A stretch of 64,000 nucleotides of DNA from Aminobacter ciceronei (lineage in GTDB: Bacteria; Pseudomonadota; Alphaproteobacteria; Rhizobiales; Rhizobiaceae). Location: contig NZ_JACJHY010000017.1 of the NCBI RefSeq assembly GCF_014138625.1, forward strand, positions 62,001 to 126,000. The letters run 5' to 3'. Each line of letters starts with the position of its first letter. Within the stretch, counting starts at the first letter, position 1. This document shows, piece by piece, positions 11,501-17,744 of the stretch. A model generated the notes under the pieces. That model had not been told where the DNA came from, ran no database searches, and saw only the letters and a program-made list of their open reading frames with translations. The translations under genes and the position numbers were made by a program.

Positions 11501-12427
11501 CCCGCTGACAGCCGCCTCGGTGACTTCGGCAACGACAGGCGCCGCAACCGCCCTGTCGGCCATTGCCGCGCGAACGGTGGCGCCGGCCCGGCTCTCGCGT
11601 TCCTCGGGGCTGAAATACCAGTGGTCGTGATCGGCATGGTCCTGCGACTGCACCGTCGCCGGTGCAGAAACTGGCGCGGGCGCCGGATCAGCTGGCGGTG
11701 CCTCGACGCGCGCAGCGCCGGCCGGGGCTGCCTCCTGTTGCTCGCCGGCTTCGGCGTCTTCCATGACCTCCAGGCGCTCGTCGACAACGACCAGCAGGTG
11801 GCGCGCCGGCTCGTCGGTCAGACGTGCCAGGCCCGCCGGCAGATAGCCTCCGGTCGCGGGAATGGCCCGCTTGATGATGCGGTCGCGCTCACGGCCAACC
11901 GCCGACACCAGCCCGGCCAGCGTCGATGGCGCGATGCCGAGCCTGGCAAAGCCGTCGGTTGCGGCCTCGACCTCCCCTTGGGCGTCGAGGAAAGCCAGGA
12001 AATGTCCCTGCTCGGTGAAACCGCTGATGGCATTGGCGGCGATGTCCTTGGCGCCCCGCGCGCTGGCGGGAACGGCGAGCATGATTGCGGCCGCGCCACC
12101 CGGCAGCCGGACGGAACTGGCGACGAAGGCAACGGCGGTGCTCGTCAGGCCCGACGCCACGCGCACCATGATGGAGCGGTCGCGGCCGATGTCGGGAAAG
12201 CCCGACGTTGCAGCGATCTGGCGGCGGGCGATCGGCCCCAGGCGCGACGGCGCGCCGATCACCGCATCGATGTCGTCATAGCCGAGCACGGCGGCGCCCG
12301 GACCATTGGCCCAGAGCACGTCCTCGAGATCGACCGACAGCACGACGATGGCATCGCCGGCAGCAAAACGCTGCCTGACACGATCAACGACCGCGACGTC
12401 GATAAAGGAATAGGCTGCTGACGGCAT
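8579..12427 (-). CDS. Large PAS-domain sensor histidine kinase, PdhS/DivJ/PleC-like
   Basis: A 1282-residue cytoplasmic kinase without obvious membrane helices. The N-terminal region has a PAS-like segment, then a long low-complexity Ala/Pro/Glu-rich linker (roughly residues 200-650). Further PAS folds precede the kinase core (for example GVVLIDRDGAIRSISRPAEA). The HisKA box ISHEIRTPLNAIIGFSE places the phospho-acceptor at His1060; the ATPase domain has N (LNVLSNAVRYT), G1 (DTGIGM) and G2 (GDGTGLGLPLTK) boxes. The H-box subfamily matches kinases that act on DivK in the CtrA cell-cycle pathway. A CtrA site lies 33 bases upstream. Which paralogue it is (PdhS, CbrA or another) is not settled. 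Confidence 0.85.
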   Translation of the reverse strand: MPSAAYSFIDVAVVDRVRQRFAAGDAIVVLSVDLEDVLWANGPGAAVLGYDDIDAVIGAPSRLGPIARRQIAATSGFPDIGRDRSIMVRVASGLTSTAVAFVASSVRLPGGAAAIMLAVPASARGAKDIAANAISGFTEQGHFLAFLDAQGEVEAATDGFARLGIAPSTLAGLVSAVGRERDRIIKRAIPATGGYLPAGLARLTDEPARHLLVVVDERLEVMEDAEAGEQQEAAPAGAARVEAPPADPAPAPVSAPATVQSQDHADHDHWYFSPEERESRAGATVRAAMADRAVAAPVVAEVTEAAVSGPAAGDVPTNEPVSAPEPVAWSATPSERTAEPASAPEPVAESADVSQPLEEPVVAAEPAVAAQPAPSQLAPARPALDRSAAPVRFVWRTDADGRFSAISPEFAAVVGDHAADVVGRRFQDVSTTFELDPSGEIAGLLQRRDTWSGRSVLWPVAGTDWRIPVDLAALPVYGRDRSFEGFRGFGVARPGEAVVDHERIGLALVPNGKHPEQAEPQPDAGVVQPAAEAIAVEPANPLAVEPAVLAPEASPTEARQLAPEVAETPSVETRQAAEPNNADDPFAGEVPALEIDRKHDRRYSDKVIRLAEHRPTAAEEPANGKGLSSTERSAFREIGEKLKRAHEIVATRQQAAATEAVEIPTAAKPEATSAAEKPVSEKNGEAASAEIAAYAEAAAAETAGHVLVADESPEHAVGEKPEPNGAADAEEPATSDAALPAPVEQLAVESAEIVSLASVRPVEPVIEAVDVTRNEPEKPPLRAEEIIPSLAAGRDTPVDAPILEQLPVPVLIHAGDVLHYANAEFLDLTGYGSVDELSRAGGLDALFAESYGDQPGSDHDLKLKTRDGDEFPIEAVLRSVPWQDGKALMLVVRRISADDEVEDAVEQVAELEERLAEMRTIIDTATDGVVLIDRDGAIRSISRPAEALFGFDSDEVTGKPFYSLFAIESQRAARDYLVGLSEHGVASVLNDGREVIGREAQGRFIPLFMTIGRLPNDSGFCAVVRDITQWKRAEEELTQARAVAERSSSQKTDFLARISHEIRTPLNAIIGFSELMVDEKFGPVANDRYRDYLRDINRSGNHVLSLVNDLLDISKIEAGQQEMDYEAVSLNDTLAETVAMMQPQANRERVIIRSSFASRLPEIVADRRSIRQIALNVLSNAVRYTQAGGQVIVSTSYETSGDIVMRVRDTGIGMSQAEIEQALKPFKQINSLKRSRGDGTGLGLPLTKAMVEANRARFAIASTPGEGTLVEVTFPSTRVLAE

Positions 12428-12459
12428 TCACATGTCCCGCAAGGCGCGCATTCTCACAA

Positions 12460-12474
12460 TTAACGCTTTGTTAA
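12460..12474. promoter_or_regulatory. CtrA binding site, full consensus
   Basis: TTAACGCTTTGTTAA is an exact TTAA-N7-TTAA site. It lies 33 bases before the start codon of the PdhS-like kinase gene, in the region shared with the divergent phasin gene. CtrA is the master cell-cycle regulator in this order, and kinases of this family feed back on it. Confidence 0.75.
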
Positions 12475-12563
12475 TAAAAGCCGTCATCGCCAAGGTCTAG
12501 CAAACAGCTGTCACAGAGCGAGATTATTCTCGTCACGTGGTTAACCCGCGCCAAGCCGAAATG

Positions 12564-12611
12564 GTGCACTGCAACATAGATATTGCAATGCACAATAGAA
12601 TGCCCTATATG
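12564..12611 (+). promoter_or_regulatory. Phasin promoter with overlapping inverted-repeat operator
   Basis: Promoter TTGCAA (12583-12588), 17-base spacer, TATATG (12606-12611). An inverted repeat GTGCACTGCAA (12564-12574) / TTGCAATGCAC (12583-12593), 10 of 11 bases matching with an 8-base spacer, overlaps the -35. The TGC/GCA-rich dyad fits the sort of site bound by PhaR, the repressor that titrates onto polyhydroxybutyrate granules; the PhaR link is inference. Confidence 0.6.
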
Positions 12612-12669
12612 AGAGTTGCGAATAAACGAGACGGGTGACACCACCCCGTCCAGTCCACAGGGTGAGACA

Positions 12670-13128
12670 ATGTCCAAGACCAAGACCGCAGAATTCGCAG
12701 ATACCGTTGAACTGCCGAGCTTCGACGTTTCCAAGGCCTCCGACCAGTTCCGCGCCTTCGCAGAAAAGGGCGTCGAGCAGTCCAAGGACGCTTACACCAA
12801 GCTCAAGACCGGTGCTGAAGAAGCCCAGAAGACCATCGAGTCGAGCTACGAGACCGCCCGCAGCGTGACCAACGAGCTGTCGCTCAAGGCGATTGCCGCG
12901 CTCCGCACCAATGCCGAGGCCGGCTTCTCGCATCTCGAAGCTCTCGCCGGCGCCAAGACGCTGTCGGAGATCGTCGAGCTGCAGACCTCTTATCTGCGCA
13001 GCCGCGTCGAGCAGACCGTCGAGCAGGCCAAGGAATTCCAGGCCGTTGCCTCGAAGGCCGCCGAAGACGTCTCGAAGCCGGTCAAGACCGCTTTCGAAAA
13101 GGCGCTGAAAGACCTCAAGGCCGCCTGA
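12670..13128 (+). CDS. Phasin family protein
   Basis: A 152-residue, Ala/Lys/Glu-rich, almost wholly helical protein of the phasin type (EKGVEQSKDAYTKLKTGAEE and SYLRSRVEQTVEQAKEF are characteristic). Phasins coat polyhydroxyalkanoate granules in the cytoplasm and set their number and size. Start at the ATG 12670, where GGTGAGAC gives a ribosome binding site; the frame is open 54 bases upstream but that part runs through the leader. It is divergent from the PdhS-like kinase gene, has its own promoter/operator, and is followed by a three-hairpin RNA element. Confidence 0.92.
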   Translation: MSKTKTAEFADTVELPSFDVSKASDQFRAFAEKGVEQSKDAYTKLKTGAEEAQKTIESSYETARSVTNELSLKAIAALRTNAEAGFSHLEALAGAKTLSEIVELQTSYLRSRVEQTVEQAKEFQAVASKAAEDVSKPVKTAFEKALKDLKAA

Positions 13129-13145
13129 CAGCGACCAACAAGATA

Positions 13146-13260
13146 CCCGGCGGGCGGTTCCTCCTCCCTCTGCCTGCCGGGCGAAGCGGCCAGCACCTCC
13201 TCCCGCTGGTCACATAAAGGAAAAGGCCGGCACCTCCTCCCGCCGGCCTTTTTCTTTTTT
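13146..13260 (+). ncRNA. Three-hairpin RNA with CCTCCTCCC anti-Shine-Dalgarno loops
   Basis: Three consecutive stem-loops each display the same 9-mer CCTCCTCCC in the loop, at 13160-13168, 13196-13204 and 13233-13241 (period 36-37 bases). Stems: CCCGGC/GCCGGG (13146-13151/13176-13181), GGCCAGC/GCTGGTC (13188-13194/13205-13211), AAGGCCGGC/GCCGGCCTT (13223-13231/13242-13250). The last is also an intrinsic terminator. Alphaproteobacterial small RNAs of the alpha-r14/NfeR1 and CcsR (cuckoo) groups carry this anti-SD loop motif, usually twice. Here it lies 17 bases after the phasin stop, so it may be a 3'-UTR-derived RNA or have its own promoter. Confidence 0.8.
13223..13260 (+). terminator. Intrinsic terminator of phasin gene and small RNA
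   Basis: 9-bp stem AAGGCCGGC/GCCGGCCTT, loop carrying the third CCTCCTCCC, then a run TTTTTCTTTTTTT. This is the third hairpin of the RNA element. Confidence 0.9.
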
Positions 13261-13385
13261 TGCAGGCGCCGGAAGGCCTGATTTCAACGACTTCCCACAG
13301 GCAGCGCAAATCGCCGCAGTGGAATATGCGCAAAGCTCTTGAAATGCGTCCGAAGAGTCCGTATTGACGCCGCACCAACAGGTAC

Positions 13386-13462
13386 GCGGTTGTAGCTCAG
13401 TTGGTTAGAGCGCCGGATTGTGGATCCGGAGGTCGGTGGTTCGAGCCCACCCAACCGTACCA
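13386..13462 (+). tRNA. tRNA-His (GTG)
   Basis: Complete cloverleaf of 77 bases including encoded CCA. Acceptor stem GCGGTTG / CAACCGT, anticodon arm CCGGA-TTGTGGA-TCCGG with anticodon GTG at 13420-13422, T arm GGTGG-TTCGAGC-CCACC, discriminator A73 at 13459. The base before G1 is C, and the discriminator is A not C, so the G-1:C73 pair that marks most tRNA-His molecules is absent. This is a known trait of a subset of Alphaproteobacteria whose HisRS is adapted to it. Confidence 0.95.
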
Positions 13463-13570
13463 TTTTCCTCCCCCAAGACAGCTTCAAGCATCGATGACAG
13501 GCAGCGTGGCCTTGCATAGTGCAGCCGCATTCCGGCCCGATCGTCTGCTGAAACTGCGAATCAAAGGAAC

Positions 13571-13870
13571 ATGCCCATGATCGACCTGCGCGTTGCCGCC
13601 GGCATTGCCACGACGGTGATCATCCTCGCCGGATGCCAGAAAGAGCCCGTGGCAGCACAGCCGACGTCGGGGATCTGCGATCGCGGTGCGGCAGAATCAC
13701 TCGCCGGCAAGGACCGGATCGCCGACGACGAGGTGATGCGCCTCACCGGTGCAACCATCGTTCGCCAGCACAAGCCGGGCGATCCGGCGACGATGGATTT
13801 CCGCCAGGAGCGCGTCACCGTCGAAACCGATCCCACGACCGGCAAGATCGTCCGCGCGTTCTGCGGCTGA
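13571..13870 (+). CDS. Small lipoprotein, I78-type peptidase inhibitor-like
   Basis: A 99-residue lipoprotein. The N-terminal hydrophobic segment ends in the lipobox ILAGC (Cys22). The mature part has the layout of I78-family inhibitors: an early Cys (ICDRGAAESLAGK), a central THR-type segment with PGDPATMDFRQERVTVETD, and the closing IVRAFCG. Such proteins are thought to guard the periplasm against serine proteases. An in-frame second ATG at 13577 is an alternative start. It lies between tRNA-His and an unrelated small gene in the same direction. Confidence 0.7.
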   Translation: MPMIDLRVAAGIATTVIILAGCQKEPVAAQPTSGICDRGAAESLAGKDRIADDEVMRLTGATIVRQHKPGDPATMDFRQERVTVETDPTTGKIVRAFCG

Positions 13871-13898
13871 TCTCGATCCCGGACGCAGACGGCCGACC

Positions 13899-14189
13899 AT
13901 GCCCGATCCGAAGCCCCTGGATCTTTCGAGGCTGCGCGCCATCGGCTGGTCAACCTGGGACCCTATCGGACTGCGTGAGCCCGGTGCGGACTGGTGCGAC
14001 CAGCCCTTCACGGATGAATATGACAGCTACCTGATCGAGGCAGCGTCCGGGCTTGGGGATGGCTGGTCGGTGGAAAAGGCCAGGGATTATCTGCTGTCGA
14101 TTGCCAGCGACCACATGGGGCTGCCGCAGGTTTCGCGTGACACTGCCGAGGCAACGGCAAAGGCCATTGCGGACTACCTGCACGAGTAG
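13899..14189 (+). CDS. Small hypothetical protein, 96 residues
   Basis: No signal peptide or membrane helix; acidic and helical (LDLSRLRAIGWSTWDPIG at the start, MGLPQVSRDTAEATAKAIAD near the end). The tryptophan-rich start and the EYDSYLIEAASGL stretch recall small immunity-like or DUF1871-type proteins, but I do not claim a family. The ATG at 13899 begins 28 bases after the lipoprotein gene, so the two may be co-transcribed. A strong bidirectional terminator follows. Confidence 0.65.
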   Translation: MPDPKPLDLSRLRAIGWSTWDPIGLREPGADWCDQPFTDEYDSYLIEAASGLGDGWSVEKARDYLLSIASDHMGLPQVSRDTAEATAKAIADYLHE

Positions 14190-14246
14190 AAAAACGATTG
14201 CGCGGCGCAGACAGACCTTGGCCAAACGACACTCGGTGGAAAACGA

Positions 14247-14281
14247 AAACCGGCGCGCTTCGGATGAAGCGCGCCGTTTTC
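14247..14281. terminator. Bidirectional intrinsic terminator
   Basis: 10-bp perfect stem CGGCGCGCTT (14251-14260) / AAGCGCGCCG (14267-14276), 6-base loop, flanked by AAAA-type and TTTT-type runs on both sides. It serves the convergent genes ending at 14189 (+) and 14325 (-). Confidence 0.9.
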
Positions 14282-14324
14282 GATGTCCCTGAGGGACGAA
14301 AATGTACCGCGATGGCGGAGGTGC

Positions 14325-14636
14325 TTACTGGCAGGGCGCCAGATAGGTCACCGGCTTGCCGTAGCGGTCGTACATCGGCCGGCCACGGTTGTCGTACTGG
14401 TGGTAGCGGCATTCGCCGGGCGCCGTGCCCGCGCCGATCATCGCGCCGGCAAGGCCGCCAATGACGGCGCCCGCGACGGTTGCGCCGGTGTTGCCGCCGA
14501 TGGCCTGGCCGACCAGGGCACCGCCCACGGCACCGACGGCGCCGCCGCCGACCGCGCGCTCCTGCGGGGTGTTACAGGCCGTAGCGGCCAAGGCGACGAA
14601 AGACAAAGCTGCTGCTGTGGCTAGAAAACGCGTCAT
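14325..14636 (-). CDS. Glycine-zipper surface lipoprotein (17-kDa antigen / Rickettsia-type family)
   Basis: A 103-residue lipoprotein: signal sequence MTRFLATAAALSFVALAATAC with lipobox Cys21, then a glycine-zipper block of GxxxG repeats (about residues 29-72: GGGAVGAVGGALVGQAIGG and similar), then a short soluble tail with two cysteines (GECRYHQY and LAPCQ). Glycine zippers pack in or on membranes; such proteins lie in the outer membrane of alphaproteobacteria. The ATG at 14636 has AAGGAG nine bases upstream. The frame continues into the potI region upstream, but only this internal start gives a lipoprotein. Function unknown. Confidence 0.85.
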   Translation of the reverse strand: MTRFLATAAALSFVALAATACNTPQERAVGGGAVGAVGGALVGQAIGGNTGATVAGAVIGGLAGAMIGAGTAPGECRYHQYDNRGRPMYDRYGKPVTYLAPCQ

Positions 14637-14800
14637 CGACCCTACTCCTTGAAACAATCGCCAGACGCTATCATGGCGACTTTTGCTTATCCAGTGGCAT
14701 ACCCTTGGAAACTCTCGCCTTTTCGGCTGCTCCAAACCTCTTTCCTGGTGCCCTATGGATCCCGTTGTGGCAGTTGCCGGCAACGACACGGGACGCCAGC

Positions 14801-15619
14801 TCACCCTCGCTGTGCTGCCTGTTCGTCGCGCAGGCGCTGGACCTCGCGCCGCTTGTTGACCAGCGAAGCGGCGATGACGCCGCAGGCGACGATGCCGATC
14901 AGGATTGTGCAGGCGGCATTGATCTCGGGTGTCACGCCGAGGCGCACCTGGCTGTAGATCTTCATCGGCAGCGTCGTCGCACCCGGCCCCGAGGTGAAGC
15001 TCGAAATCACCAGGTCGTCGATGGAGAGCGTGAAGGCCAGCATCCAGCCCGAGACGATCGCCGGCAGGATGACCGGCAAGGTGATCTGAAAGAAGGTTTT
15101 GACAGGCGGGGCGCCAAGATCCATCGCCGCTTCCTCGAGCGAGCGGTCGAATGTGACGAGCCGCGACTGCACCACGACGGCGACGAAGCACATCGAGAAG
15201 GTGATGTGGGCGAGCGTCAGGGTGAAGAAGCCGCGATCGAGCCCGACGGCGACGAACAGCAGCAGCAGCGACAGGCCGGTGATGACCTCGGGCATGACCA
15301 GCGGCGCAAACACCATGCCCGAAAACAGCACCCTGCCCCGGAACCTGGTGTAGCGGGTCAGCGCAAGTGCTGCGAGCGTCCCGAGAACTGTGGCCATCGT
15401 CGCCGAGATCAGGCCGACGCGGATGGTCACCCAGGCCGCGTCCATCAGGCCCTGATTGTGGAACAAGGAGACGTACCATTTGGTCGAGAACCCGCCCCAG
15501 ACAGTGACGAGCTTGGATTCGTTGAAGGAGAAGACGACCAAAAGCACGATGGGCAGATAGAGGAAGGCAAAGCCCAGTACGATGGCCGTGATGTTGAAGC
15601 GGCTCCAGCTCGCATTCAT
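14801..15619 (-). CDS. potI: Putrescine/spermidine ABC transporter permease PotI
   Basis: A 272-residue inner-membrane permease with six helices and the EAA docking loop SLEEAAMDLGAPPVKTFFQI. Together with PotH it forms the channel of the polyamine importer. The ATG at 15619 is one base after the potH stop, showing tight translational coupling. It is the last gene of potFGHI. PotI and PotC are close relatives; the order binding protein-ATPase-permease-permease fits PotFGHI (putrescine-preferring in E. coli). Confidence 0.88.
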   Translation of the reverse strand: MNASWSRFNITAIVLGFAFLYLPIVLLVVFSFNESKLVTVWGGFSTKWYVSLFHNQGLMDAAWVTIRVGLISATMATVLGTLAALALTRYTRFRGRVLFSGMVFAPLVMPEVITGLSLLLLFVAVGLDRGFFTLTLAHITFSMCFVAVVVQSRLVTFDRSLEEAAMDLGAPPVKTFFQITLPVILPAIVSGWMLAFTLSIDDLVISSFTSGPGATTLPMKIYSQVRLGVTPEINAACTILIGIVACGVIAASLVNKRREVQRLRDEQAAQRG

Positions 15620-15620
15620 C

Positions 15621-16532
15621 TCAGCGCCCCTGTTCCTGGGCGCGTGCCTGCGCCTGCTGGAAGAACATGATCGGCACGACAAGCAGCAGAAGCAGGATCA
15701 CCGCCACTGCTGAGGAAACCGGCCAGTCACGGTTGGCGAAGAATTCGTTCCACAGCGTCTTGCCGATCATCAGCGTCTGCGAGCCGCCGAGCAGGTCGGG
15801 GATGACGAACTCGCCGACGGCAGGGATAAACACCAGCAGGCAGCCGGCGATCACGCCGGGCAGCGACAGCGGGAAGGTGACCTTCCAGAACGCCGTCATC
15901 GGCGGGCAGCCGAGGTCCTGCGCCGCCTCGATCAGCGAATAGTCCATCTTCTCCAGCGCCGAATAGAGCGGCAGGATCATGAACGGCAGGTAGGAATAGA
16001 CGATGCCGATGAAGATCGCCGTATGCGTGTTGAGGATCACCAGCGGCTGGTCGATGATGCCGGTGGCGAGCAGCAGCTGGTTGAGCAGGCCCTCGGGCTT
16101 GAGGATGCCGATCCAGGCATAAACGCGGATCAGGAAGCTGGTCCAGAACGGCAGGATCACCAGCATCAGCAGCGTCGGCCGGATCGTCGCCGGCGCACGC
16201 GCCATGCCATAGGCGATGGGATAGCCGACGATCAGCGCCAGCAATGTCGAGATCCCGGCGATGATCACGCTTGAGACATAGGCGTTGAAGTAGAGCGCGT
16301 CCTGCGTCAGCCAGAGGTAATTGTCGAAGCTGAACTCGCCGATCTGCGTTATCAGGCCGGACACGCCGTCTGAAAGCCCGAGCACGGGCGTGTAGGGCGG
16401 CATGGCGATCGCCGTCGTCGACAGGGAGATCTTGAAGACGATGAAGAACGGAATGAGGAAGAAGAACAGCAGCCAGAAATAGGGAATGAGGATGACGAGG
16501 CGGTCGGTTACGGCCGAGAGCGGATGTTTCAT
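15621..16532 (-). CDS. potH: Putrescine/spermidine ABC transporter permease PotH
   Basis: A 303-residue permease with an N-terminal cytoplasmic stretch, six or so membrane helices and the EAA loop SLIEAAQDLGCPPMTAFWKV. Start is ATG 16532; a GTG just before it (16535) is possible but the AGGTGG ribosome site would then be too close. It begins 8 bases after the end of the ATPase gene and runs into potI. Its partner is PotI; ATP hydrolysis comes from PotG. Confidence 0.88.
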   Translation of the reverse strand: MKHPLSAVTDRLVILIPYFWLLFFFLIPFFIVFKISLSTTAIAMPPYTPVLGLSDGVSGLITQIGEFSFDNYLWLTQDALYFNAYVSSVIIAGISTLLALIVGYPIAYGMARAPATIRPTLLMLVILPFWTSFLIRVYAWIGILKPEGLLNQLLLATGIIDQPLVILNTHTAIFIGIVYSYLPFMILPLYSALEKMDYSLIEAAQDLGCPPMTAFWKVTFPLSLPGVIAGCLLVFIPAVGEFVIPDLLGGSQTLMIGKTLWNEFFANRDWPVSSAVAVILLLLLVVPIMFFQQAQARAQEQGR

Positions 16533-16540
16533 CACCCCAC

Positions 16541-17680
16541 CTATCGCGTCAGAACGACGCCGGCGTCGTTGCGGAAGGAGATCCAGGCCTTGTCGTCCCA
16601 GCTCAGCGGGTCCTCGGTGGCGCGCGTCGCATTGAGCGAGCTCGCCTTGACCACCTGGCCGTTGCCGATCTGGACGTGGAAGATGGTCATGTCGCCGAGA
16701 TAGGCGATGTCGTAGATCTCGCCCTCCATGACATTGTCGCCGCCTTCCGGCTTCTTCGACGAAACCTTGATCTTTTCCGGCCGGATGGCGAAGGCGACTT
16801 CGCTGCCTGCGGCGGCGTCGCCGGCATTGGCCGTGCGGATGGTGACGCCATTGGCGCTGGTGATTGTCGCGCCGGCGCCGTCGCGGTCGGCGACCTTGCC
16901 TTCGAACATATTGATGTTGCCGACGAAGTCGGCGACGAAACGCGAGCCCGGTGCTTCATAGACCTCGGCGGGCGTCGCCACCTGCATCACCTCGCCCTTG
17001 TCGAGGATGGCGATGCGGTCGGCCATGGTCATGGCCTCTTCCTGATCGTGGGTGACGACGACAAATGTCAGGCCAAGCGTCTGCTGCAGGTCCATCAGCT
17101 CGAACTGGGTTTCCTCGCGCAGCTTCTTGTCGAGCGCACCGAGGGGCTCGTCCAGCAGCAGAACCTTGGGCCGCTTGGCCACCGCCCGGGCCAGCGCGAC
17201 GCGCTGGCGCTGGCCGCCTGAAAGCTGGTGCGGCTTGCGCTTGGCAAACTGGCTGAGCTTGACCAGCTTGAGCATTTCGGCGACGCGGGTGTCGATGTCG
17301 GCCTTGGGCATGCCGTCCTGCTTGAGGCCGAAGGCAATGTTCTGCTCGACCGACATATGCGGGAACAGTGCATAGGACTGGAACATCATGTTGACCGGCC
17401 GACGATAGGGCGGGATGCCCCTGAGGTCCTGACCGTCTAGCAGGATCTGGCCGGAGGTCGGCTCCTCGAAGCCGGCAAGCATGCGCAACAGCGTCGACTT
17501 TCCGCAGCCCGAGGCGCCGAGCAGCGCGAAGAACTCACGCTCATAGATCGACAGCGACAGATTGTTGACGGCGGTGAAGTCACCGAACCGCTTGGTGACG
17601 TCCTTGAACTGAATGTAGGGCTTGGCGTCTGGCTTGTTCCAGGGCGCAAAGTCCCTGCGGATATTGCCGAGCGATTTCAT
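16541..17680 (-). CDS. potG: Polyamine ABC transporter ATPase PotG
   Basis: A 379-residue ABC ATPase. Walker A LLGASGCGKST (near residue 56), signature HQLSGGQRQRVALARA, Walker B VLLLDEPLGALD, then the C-terminal TOBE regulatory domain (about residues 270-379). It begins MKSLGNIRRDFAPW with GGAGAGGG upstream. It powers polyamine import through PotH/PotI. The length and TOBE domain match PotG/PotA. Confidence 0.92.
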   Translation of the reverse strand: MKSLGNIRRDFAPWNKPDAKPYIQFKDVTKRFGDFTAVNNLSLSIYEREFFALLGASGCGKSTLLRMLAGFEEPTSGQILLDGQDLRGIPPYRRPVNMMFQSYALFPHMSVEQNIAFGLKQDGMPKADIDTRVAEMLKLVKLSQFAKRKPHQLSGGQRQRVALARAVAKRPKVLLLDEPLGALDKKLREETQFELMDLQQTLGLTFVVVTHDQEEAMTMADRIAILDKGEVMQVATPAEVYEAPGSRFVADFVGNINMFEGKVADRDGAGATITSANGVTIRTANAGDAAAGSEVAFAIRPEKIKVSSKKPEGGDNVMEGEIYDIAYLGDMTIFHVQIGNGQVVKASSLNATRATEDPLSWDDKAWISFRNDAGVVLTR

Positions 17681-17709
17681 TTCCCTCTCCCACCTGCCCC
17701 TGATGCGAA

Positions 17710-17732
17710 GCCCGGCGCCGATGGCGCCGGGC
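17710..17732 (-). promoter_or_regulatory. Intercistronic hairpin between potF and potG
   Basis: Perfect 10-bp palindrome GCCCGGCGCC / GGCGCCGGGC with a 3-base loop, 12 bases after the potF stop and 30 before potG. It has no T-run, so it is more likely an mRNA-stabilising or partial-attenuation hairpin that keeps potF mRNA more abundant than potGHI. Confidence 0.6.
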
Positions 17733-17744
17733 CGCATGCCTTGG

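Noticed and set aside
17710-17732. Terminator after potF
   Set aside because: The hairpin is strong but has no T-run, and potG follows in the same direction; listed as an intercistronic hairpin instead.
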